Source: Lagopus muta
Taxonomy: Eukaryota > Chordata > Aves > Galliformes > Phasianidae
Length of the DNA stretch: 64,000 nt
Assembly: GCF_023343835.1 (NCBI RefSeq)
Contig: NC_064440.1
Location: 35,099,537 to 35,163,536, forward strand
Reading direction: 5' to 3'
This document shows, one piece after another, positions 55,512 to 64,000 of the stretch. Under the pieces are notes generated by a model. That model searched no databases. It was not told where the DNA came from and saw only the letters and a list, made by a program, of their open reading frames with translations. The position numbers and the translations under genes were made by a program. The number at the start of each line of letters is the position of its first letter. Within the stretch, counting starts at the first letter, position 1.

Positions 55512-58500
55512 ACAACCTGTAGCTTGAATTCTAGGAAGGGGATGGATTTATCTGCTGATTGTGGAAATGTGCTTATCTTCTAGTTAATGATTTACTAACT
55601 TAATCACTGCACACCTACCAGGGAATAATGATGCTGGGTTTTTTCATTACTTGTAAAGGCAAATACAGTGAGCATTACAGTGTCATTGGAGTTATTCAGT
55701 GCTAAAGTTGAGTTCCTCAACATCCTGATTTCTACGGACTTCTCTCTTGAACACTGATGTGTCTTCTCCCACCTCTTGTCAGGACAAAGGAAGGCAAGTC
55801 TCGTGAAAACAACTCCTTGTTATCCTATAAGAATACCAGTGCAATGGAATGCAGGATGTTTGGCCACAGAAAATCTGCTACAGACTGGAAAATTCTCTCA
55901 CAAACGTGTGTGATACTTTCACTCCCATTTAAGGCTTCCTCTCCCATCACACACAAAATAGCAGACTCAAATTCATGCACCTATCACAGGGCTTTCCTTT
56001 TCTTGCTGCACATTCAGTAAGTGAAGAGAAGGTGGGCTGTAACACAACTGGAATCTTGGCACCCAAATGGAGACCTTTGGTAAAACAATGTTGGATGCAC
56101 ATCGCATCACTCCAGACCTTAAACCAGTGTCCCAGAACCCAACACAAACGTCTTCAGACAGCAGGCTGTCTGACATGTTGGCAAGTGGGATGAGCACCAA
56201 CGCAGGCTACCGTGTGGTTTGTGCAGCTGCTGGAGCTCTTTGGGAGGACAGGAGAAACTGGACTTGGACATTTACTGACAACATACTCCAGGGTACTTGG
56301 GAACACGTGACAGAAATGCATCCACAGCACAGAGGTCAAGAAACACTGCTAGGATTAATAAGCATTTTCTTTCATAAGCACACTATGGCAAATTTGTCAG
56401 TGAAGTATATCTTACAGTAAAGATCAATAGGAAAAACTAGTGTTGAATGAGCTGTGTTGTTTTTTAAATAACCAAAAACATTACTTGGTACAACTGAGAT
56501 TTTATTTCCCACTGAATTACACATGCATTTTTGAAAGAAGTAGCCAACTGAAAATCTTTCCGCATCTCTACGTAAAGCTTTCCTCAAACCTTTCATTCTA
56601 TCTGCTATAAAGGTATATTGCAAAATGGAAGTTCAAAACCGAACCACAGATAACCTAGCCCTGTTGACAAAATGTTTCTAACTGATAAAGTACTCAGTTC
56701 AAAGTCGGATTGAGTACAGTTCAGGACTCACACAGTTTATGAATACTGCTGGCTCATGTCAAGTTTCTCCTCCACCTCACCGAGTTCATGTCGGGCCACC
56801 GACAAGCAGGTTTAAGCCTGTGACTATCACTTGGACTCTCTCCTGTAAGTATAAAGGCTGCAATTGTTCAAGGTCAAAGTAATGATGCCTAGCCAAGCAC
56901 CAGCAACCCTCTCATGTATCCACAGGCCAGCACATCTATTGATTCTCCTGCCTCCAACAAGGAGAATGACACTTGTAAATCTATCAGTATGACACCACAC
57001 TGGTGTAAAACACTTAGAGATCATCTCCTAGAGAGCATGGATGGTAATGGATGGTAACATGTAGCAGAGAACTTCCTTCTAACCTTTCATCCAGTCAGGT
57101 ATAAAGCTATGTTGCGAAACTGAAGTCCACTACGGAACCCAACATAACACAAGCCTTCGAAGAACATGATTCTAGGTCATAAAATGGTGAGTTCAAGGTC
57201 TGAGTGAGTGCATTTCCGGACTGACATGGTTATTGAACAGTGTGCCGACAGATATTTTGCAGTTGTAAATTCCTGAGTGATGACTACTAGTCACAATTAC
57301 AATTTATACGCACACTCGATAACCACCATGTGCACTAAATGGCACCCACTGACTTTCATCAATAATTGATAAACGTTTACAGAGACCAAACTGTGGAAGT
57401 TAGATCAGTCAAGCTGTGGTTGTTGCATTTCTGCAGTGGCAACAGCAATGCGGAAGGCGAGCCAAGCTCTTGATGGCCATGCACAGCTGCCCCGCCACAA
57501 AATGAGTAGGGCCTCAATCAGTTCATGCATGTGAATCCGCCTGGGGTGGTGACTCTGCTGTAGAACAGTGTTTTGTAGCTGAGAATTTACTCTGACAAAT
57601 AGTGCTGTTGCGCTCTTTTATCTGTTGTACTTTTCACTGAAAGAAATAGGTGGCATTGCTTCCCAAGAAATCGACGGATACAGGTAAGTGACCAGGCAGA
57701 TGCTATCTACAAACAAGCACTTTGCTATCCTGCCTTGGGGATTTGTTCCTCCAGCCATTCAAGGCTCTCCATCACCACTGCGGTTTTCCTCCCTCTGCAG
57801 TTTTAACCTACTTACTTATTTTCAAGGCATGCCAGGGAAATGGGAGATCCATGTCACTATCCAAGTCAACAAGGGGCTGTTTACAAAATCACAGTAGCAC
57901 TCAGGGCAAAACCTGAGAGGGAGAACAGGGAAGCAAGGAAGCAGTTGGTGGCACTGCCATCTGGTTGGATTGTTTTACTACCTGCCAAAACACATCTCCA
58001 GCCACAAAGAGCCTGACTGCAGACGCTGTAAATTTATGAGTGTTGGATCCCAAAAAGACCTACTTGCTGACCGTCAGGCTGATTGCAAGATATGCAGCTT
58101 CCTAGCTCACCAAGTTTACGTGAGGCCACCTACAAGCAGGTTTGAGCCTGTGACTATCACTTGGACTCTCTCCTGTAAGTACAAAAGCTGCAATTGCTCA
58201 AGGTCAAAGTGATGATGCCTAGCCAAGCTCTAACAGCCTTCTGTTGTGTCCACAGGCCAGCACAATCTATTGACTTTCCTACACAAAACAACAAGAGGAA
58301 TAATACTAGCAAAACTGACAGAACACCACCACACTGGCATAAAACAGTTGGAGATCATCTCCTAGAGAGCACAAATGGGAATGTAGCACAGTTAGCAACT
58401 GTGGCTCCTCTCAGAAGCATTAAAAGAGATCATCAAGGCCACAGGAAATGACATATTCTGTCATTTCCTTGTCAACAAACAGATTTCTACAGGATGAAAA

Positions 58501-58624
58501 CATCACCATAGCTGTACTGAATGGAGACAATTGAACATGAAACTGGAAACCCTGTGACCATGGAGCCTTACAGAAGACCACCTGTCCTGTGTACAGGGCT
58601 GGACATGTCTACAGTGTGTCCACT
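55512..58624. other. Spacer upstream of exon 54462
   Basis: No intact gene. 55852-56345 is the partner of 48500-48995. 56785-57045 is repeated at 58113-58372 about 1.33 kb away (shared CACTTGGACTCTCTCCTGTA, then GAGATCATCTCCTAGAGAGC). 57660-57890 is weakly homologous to 49560-49830. 58390-58540 is repeated at about 62465-62615. No CR1 is recognised. Confidence 0.55.
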
Positions 58625-58800
58625 ACATACTTGATGCTGGTTTGCAGGTCATCAGCAAGCAGTTTCTACCTGTTCTGACTGAGCTTCTGCAGTACATGAC
58701 TCGTGCAAAACCTGTGGTTTTCACACTGGACAGTGCAAAAAGTTTCCCACCATCCCGGAAGATCATCATTAAAATCACCCATGTAGCAATGAAAGAATAG
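58625..58800 (-). pseudogene. Degraded UGT1A first-exon remnant (N-terminal part)
   Basis: The minus frame reads a hydrophobic segment, then DGGKLFAL, a scrambled catalytic region (SSVKTTGFARVMYC) and a CKPASS stretch. Nucleotides align with the EGGKLLVVPMVGSHWLSMKEVVQKL region of exon 54462 (shared GAGCTTCTG and GTTTCCC blocks). The GSHWLS motif is lost, and there is no ATG in a good position, no 3' part and no donor. A shorter copy is at 63311-63424. Confidence 0.75.
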
Positions 58801-59376
58801 GTAAGCAACTACCGTGTTCCACGTCTGTAGACCCCAAAGAAAATCCCATTGAAAACTACTGAAGAAGTGAATTTGAAGAGCCTGCTAGAAGTCAATTGAT
58901 CCTTCACAGGTGTGGTTTCATTGTCATTATCATTTATCATCAGAAGTCTGGGCACAGGGCTGAGGTTTCTGATTAATCACGTAAACTATTTCCCAATCTC
59001 ATATTGGATCTCAAACTGGAATACAGAATGAATTCTCCAGTTCTCAGTTCAGTTCAGTAAGCAGTAGGTCAGGTCGGTAGCATTCACCATAGCCCTCTCT
59101 CTGAGCAAAGCAAGCAGGGAAGGAGGGGTACGTTTTAGCATGTTCCTCATGTCTTTGCCTTTGGCTCCCAGTGTCACAGTCTCACACCTTCCACACGATG
59201 CAGCCCACAGACAGCTGATGGCTCTTGTCTTCCCCACCTCCACACCACTTTTGGTAGGTACGACGGCACTGAATTACACCAAATGCTCCTCTTACCCAGC
59301 ACTGCCACAGGACACTGGGGAATGCCACAAGCAAGCAGTAACAGCCCATATACAGAATAGCCTCTCAGGCTCCTGC
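58687..59376. repeat. Right-edge duplication, copy 1
   Basis: Matches 63311-64000 at an offset of 4624 with only about three base differences over 690 bp. The second copy runs off the window, so the full extent is unknown. It includes part of the UGT1 remnant above. Confidence 0.92.
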
Positions 59377-61052
59377 AAGACTGACCCCAAGAACCCCTGA
59401 ACCTAACTCTGTGTCTTTGTATTGCACATCCCTTTAGGAGTTCATTTACACAATCTCCTCCTGTAATTTATCAGCAGAACTCTATAACTATCATGACAGT
59501 CGTAAACCTGAGAGAAAGAAAAAATCAGCTTTTTGTAGTTGTTCTTATATCAATAAGCCATTGCTGGATTTTTCCCAGTCTCTCTTCTTCCTTCCCTATT
59601 TTGGAAGTAGCACTGAACCGTTATTTCTTAGGAATCTTCCCCACGTCATTAACAGTCTGTTGTTAAGAATGTAGATCTTGATCATGCCTTTTACCACACC
59701 TGTCTCCTGACACTATCTGTGTTGCTGTTATACAATTCCTTTTCTGAGATGAAGGATAAGACAATATTCAGAATGACGATATACCAAGAAATTATTCGGC
59801 AGCTTTCTTCTCTTTCCCTTTCTTAGTCATCCCAACTTTCTTGTTCTCTTACCTTCTGCACAACAGGATACTGGGTCTCATACAACTATCTATTCTCACG
59901 TTATGTAGTTTCTGAACATCAACTCTGATTATCCCAGTGCATATGGACTGATATTTTTCCAGAACATGACTTACTTTGCATGTTTACACACTATTGCATT
60001 ACAGCCTTGATGCTGGGCACCACTCCAAGCAAACAGGACAAATGCCACAATTTTCTTTAGATATACTGGAAGAATACACAGGGTTTTTAAACATGCAGAA
60101 AGCACCATTTCCACTCAATGACAAACATCGTTATGAAGATGGAAGACATCGGGAATAAAATACAGGGGGAATAGTTATAATCATTTTAAAAGAAGTGAGC
60201 TACAAAGTGTCGGCACCCTGAGGCTGTCAGGATAGAAACGTAAGTAAAAGCATATAAAAAACTTCAGTCATGCAATCAGTGCGAGCGTGTCATGGTGCGT
60301 TTTGAATCTAAAGTAATTAATTACCACTCTCTTCAGTCAAACACAGGAAAACGTTTGCAACCAGCTTACTCTGTATTTGCCTCAGTGAATAAGAATAAGA
60401 TAATCAAAGAATATAAATGAAGAAAGAAAAGAAATTCAACTCATAGAAACGGTGGTGCAATCATGTAGTCATACTGTGTGACCACACTTCAGAAGTGAGG
60501 AGGAAATGTCACAGGAAAGAAGTGTGTGTCCTCCTCCATGACTAGTAAGAAACGTCCAAAGCTATAAATTGAATTAACAAGACAGATGTATTTAGAGCTC
60601 CTGCAGAACGTTTCTGATAAAAGTAAATGTCAAGAAACACATACGAAAAAATGATCAGCCAGGTAGGGAACCTCCCACTATGAAAATAAAACAACGTAAA
60701 CAGTTTAAACACTGATTTCTGAACCACTGAAATGCATTTCATCATTCTGATTAAAGAAATACATGCTACACTCCGTGAACATGAAACCAAAATTGCATCT
60801 GACAGAATAACAATATGTGCTCATTGAGGGCAGCATGCAGCAGATGCAGACAAACACTGTTGAATTTCTCTGAAAATACTAATTCAAAGAACAGTCACCT
60901 GCCACCACTTCAGACCACGGAATAACAATATGCCAAGAATCAGATCTGTTAAAATATTTTGGAAAGAAAAATAATATCAAGTACGCTAACCATCCCTAAG
61001 CCATGAAATTGCATTGCTTTGGGAAATGTGCAATTTGAGAAAATGAACATAC
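59377..61052. other. Spacer between remnant 58625 and exon 61053
   Basis: No gene is seen. 60246-60790 is homologous to 62759-63190 (shared AAGAAACACATACGAAAAA-like and TAGTGATACCATGTGGCCA-like stretches, diverged). 60960-61052 is the post-donor flank of exon 61053 and matches 54345-54461. Confidence 0.55.
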
Positions 61053-61913
61053 CTTAGGCAGTGGTTTCTTCTCAGCACAGTTTATACCTCCAACAAAGAC
61101 CATATTGGGCATCACTGGTCTGGGATACTCAAACACAAAGTCAAACCTCATTATTGAAACAGAAGCAGAGTTCAGGAGGTCAATCAGGGATACATCTCTA
61201 TGAAGAACTTCAGAGGAAAGCTGTATTGCAGCTCTATAGTACCCATTACAGTAAAAGAGCTCCAGGAGAGAAATCAGTGTATTTTCCACTCTCTGGAAAA
61301 ATGTCATGTGGTCTGAATTGAAGGAAAGTGTTCTGGGGACATACGACAGAGGGCTTGAGCACTGTGCTGCATCAAAGTGTAGATTGCAAGGCATTCCTCT
61401 CATGAAGAACAAAAATGGAAGTGAAAGGTAATTAGCAAGTGTTGCTCCACACATAAAAAGAGGGTCTGTGAGGATGGCATCAAAGCTGCTTTGATTCAAA
61501 TACTGCAGTGTTTCTCTACTGACAAACAGTTCTCTGCACTGAAGAAAGAAGGTCTCAAAATCATGCTTCGCAATGTTGTACAGTGCAATAACATTCTCTG
61601 GGAAAGGCAAACTCTTCAGGTGAGCAGCAAGATACAGCTGAAAGGCATTATCCAGGTCCTCTAACTTGGTGGACACTGGGTATGTCTTCACAGTGTATGC
61701 GTGTTTTTGTGCCTCTCCTGTATGCCAGCTTACTTCTGGTTTAAGCACCACCACTTCATGTCCCCTCTCGGCGAGCTTCTGAACTACTTCCTTCATGCTC
61801 AGCCAGTGGCTTCCAACCATGGGCACCACCAGGAGTTTCCCTCCTTCAGAGAGGCCAGGAACGAGGAGGATAAAAATCCCGGCAGCAAGTGGATAGCAAA
61901 GCCGCAGCGTCAT
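61053..61913 (-). CDS. UGT1A: UGT1A alternative first exon (His type, VGSHW)
   Basis: 287 codons, ATG at 61913 (MTLRLCYPLAAGIFILLVPG), donor AAG|GTATGT at 61053/61052. VGSHWLSM keeps His36, and TDPLFMCGATL keeps the aspartate. It is the partner of 54462-55322; the cluster at codons 105-121 reads PENVIALYNIAKHDFETFF here. Other differences are few (for example DAAQCSSP against EAEQCPSP; DVSLIDLL against DVTPMDLL). It is the most 5' first exon in the window, so its transcripts would cross the whole array before reaching shared exons. Confidence 0.94.
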
Positions 61914-61946
61914 TGTCCTGTGGACAGAGCACTGACTGCAAAACCG

Positions 61947-62152
61947 TCTTCTCCTTCTCCTTCTCCTTCTCCTTCTCCTTCTCCTTCTCCTTCTCCTTCT
62001 CCTTCTCCTTCTCCTTCTCCTTCTCCTTCTCCTTCTCCTTCTCCTTCTCCTTCTCCTTCTCCTTCTCCTTCTCCTTCTCCTTCTCCTTCTCCTTCTCCTT
62101 CTCCTTCTCCCTCTCCTTCTCCCTCTCCTTCTCTTTCTCTTTCTCCTTCTCC
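61947..62152 (+). repeat. (CTTCTC)n hexanucleotide microsatellite, about 34 units
   Basis: Starts about 34 bp upstream of the ATG of exon 61053-61913. The first part is almost perfect, and the distal end is interrupted by CTCCCTCTC and CTTTCTCTTT variants. It is about nine units longer than the tract at 55356-55511 in the duplicate, so the tract has changed length since the duplication. Confidence 0.97.
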
Positions 62153-63310
62153 AAGCTGTAGCTTGAATATGCTTTTGTAGGAAGGGGATGAATTTATCTG
62201 CTGAGTTGTGTTGAACTGTAATTATCTTCTAGTTAATGATTTACTGACTTAATCACTGCAAACCTATCAGAGAATAATGCTGGATTTTTTTTGCTTGTTT
62301 GTTCGTTTTATTTTCTGGTAATGCCAAGTACCACAAGCTTTACCGATGCCAAGTCAGTGGAGTTATTAAGTACCTAACAGAGAACAAGCTCCTTGACATC
62401 CTCGTTAGATTTCTACAGACTTCTCTCTTGAACACTGATGTGTCTTCACTCTGCTCTTGCTCTTGGTTAACAACTGTGGCTCCACTCAGAAGCATCAAAA
62501 GCGATCATCAAAGCCACAGTAAATGAGATATTCTGTCATTTCCTTGTTAACAAACATATTTCTACAGGATGAAAACATCACCATGGTGGTACTGAATGGA
62601 GCCAGTAGAACATGAAACAGGAAGTGTTGTGACTATAGGGCCTTACAGAAGCCCATCTGTACTGCTTTAAAGGCCTGGATCTTCATAGAATGAAAGAATC
62701 ACCAAGGTTAGAAAAAGACCACCAAGACCATCTTGTCTGACCATCAACTTCAGGATATAAAAGCACATAGAAGGATATAAAAGACTTCTGTCATGCCATC
62801 TGAAAGAACGTGACATGGTACTTCAAAAAAGTGAAACAATTAAGCACCAGTTTCTTGAGTTGAAAACAAGAAAATGTTTGTAATTAATTAGCTTATTTTT
62901 TATCTAACTTAGTGAAGTTCAGTAGAAACTGAATAAACCCATTAAAAATATAAATGAAGAAAGACAGGAAATTCAATTCAAGGAAACTGTGGTGCAGTTA
63001 TGTAGTGATACCATGTGGCCACACTTCAGAAGTGAGGAGTAAATACCATAGGAAAGAAGTATGTATCCTCCTCCATGACTAGAAGAAATGTCTGATTCTA
63101 CTAATTGTTTAACTAGACAGACTGGCTTTAAAACTTGTGCAGAACTATTCTGATAGAAGTCAATGTCAAGAAATACACACAAAGAACTGATTAGGCAGTT
63201 AGGAAACCTACAGCTAAGAAAACAGAAAATGCAATGTAATTAAAAATTAACTTTTGAATAAAATAAATGCATTTCATATATCTGATTTAAAAAAATAAAA
63301 TTGTTGCAGC
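62153..63310. other. Spacer upstream of exon 61053
   Basis: No gene is seen. It holds the partners of 58390-58540 (about 62465-62615) and of 60246-60790 (62759-63190), plus a short CR1 fragment. In relative position it is about 2 kb shorter than the matching region upstream of exon 54462. Confidence 0.55.
62690..62752 (-). mobile_element. CR1 LINE 3' fragment, very short
   Basis: The plus strand reads AAAGAATCACCAAGGTTAG, then AAAAAGACCACCAAGACC, similar to the reverse-complemented CR1 tail at 42010. About 60 bp, so the assignment is tentative. Confidence 0.5.
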
Positions 63311-64000
63311 CTGCAGTACATGACTCGTGCAAAACCTGTGGTTTTCACACTGGACAGTGCAAAAAGTTTCCCACCATCCCGGAAGATCATCATTAAAATC
63401 ACCCATGTAGCAATGAAAGAATAGGTAAGCAACTACCGTGTTCCACGTCTGTAGACCCCAAAGAAAATCCCATTGAAAACTACTGAAGAAGTGAATTTGA
63501 AGAGCCTGCTAGAAGTCAATTGATCCTTCACAGGTGTGGTTTCATTGTCATTATCATTTATCATCAGAAGTCTGGGCACAGGGCTGAGGTTTCTGATTAA
63601 TCACGTAAACTATTTCCAAATCTCATATTGGATCTCAAACTGGAATACAGAATGAATTCTCCAGTTCTCAGTTCAGTTCAGTAAGCAGTAGGTCAGGTCG
63701 GTAGCATTCACCATCGCCCTCTCTCTGAGCAAAGCAAGCAGGGAAGGAGGGGTACATTTTAGCATGTTCCTCATGTCTTTGCCTTTGGCTCCCAGTGTCA
63801 CAGTCTCACACCTTCCACACGATGCAGCCCACAGACAGCTGATGGCTCTTGTCTTCCCCACCTCCACACCACTTTTGGTAGGTACGACGGCACTGAATTA
63901 CACCAAATGCTCCTCTTACCCAGCACTGCCACAGGACACTGGGGAATGCCACAAGCAAGCAGTAACAGCCCATATACAGAATAGCCTCTCAGGCTCCTGC
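63311..64000. repeat. Right-edge duplication, copy 2 (runs off window)
   Basis: Partner of 58687-59376 at about 99.5% identity by eye. Its left edge (63311) cuts into the degraded UGT1 remnant: 63311-63424 on the minus strand corresponds to the DGGKLFAL to VMYC part. No other gene content is seen. Confidence 0.92.

Noticed and set aside
55110-55583. Long open frames reading SPSPSP or FSFSFS on the plus strand and KEKEKE on the minus strand (also 61701-62180)
   Set aside because: They are translations of the CTTCTC hexanucleotide repeat. They overlap the UGT1 exon start in antisense and have no other coding features.
1-64000. Endogenous retroviruses, LTRs, CRISPR arrays, tRNA and rRNA genes
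   Set aside because: None was seen by eye. All recognised mobile-element sequence is CR1 LINE, and direct repeats are explained by UGT1 unit duplication or microsatellites.

Overview
This window is from a bird nuclear genome, most likely a galliform (chicken-like). Two things point there: many CR1 LINE fragments that end in the CR1-type ATTCTGTG-like 3' repeats, and genes that resemble the avian UGT1 family. The species is inferred, not proven. There is no prokaryotic-style gene organisation. I saw no rRNA, tRNA or CRISPR array and no endogenous retrovirus.

The window is a tandem array of alternative first exons of the UDP-glucuronosyltransferase 1 (UGT1A) locus, all on the minus strand. I find 15 apparently intact first exons. 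Most are 861 bp (287 codons); one has 284 codons and one has 290. Each has an N-terminal signal peptide, the acceptor-substrate half of the enzyme and a phase-0 splice donor (CAG|GT or AAG|GT). In UGT1 loci each first exon is spliced to one shared set of downstream exons encoding the UDP-glucuronic-acid-binding half, the membrane anchor and the tail. None of those shared exons is visible here, so they should lie beyond the left edge. There are also one clearly truncated first exon, two copies of a CR1-interrupted pseudo-exon and about ten shorter exon remnants.

Layout: 1-26.8 kb is a recent large tandem duplication, with about 2.7-kb modules present four times. It carries four intact exons (7106, 12598, 14401, 25863) plus remnants. 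One copy holds a 1.8-kb CR1 insertion that the other lacks. The other copy has lost half of an exon through a 755-bp deletion flanked by a 9-bp direct repeat. 28-44 kb is a dense array of seven exons (28456, 30911, 34330, 36509, 38337, 39881, 42610), spaced about 2-3 kb apart. 44-64 kb is sparser and more divergent (46333, 51356, 54462, 61053), with long spacers, degraded exon remnants, CR1 fragments, and hexanucleotide (TTCTCC)n tracts directly upstream of the last two start codons.

Main points of interest: (i) six of the 15 exons have proline in place of the catalytic histidine (residue 39), as in human UGT1A4, while all 15 keep the partner aspartate; (ii) recent duplicate pairs are nearly identical except for a burst of changes around codons 103-122; (iii) exons look mosaic, most clearly 36509-37369, whose promoter, core and 3' flank each match a different neighbour; (iv) an HNF1-like element lies at an almost constant distance (137-141 bp) upstream of eight start codons. 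Together these describe a modular, actively shuffling detoxification-enzyme array.
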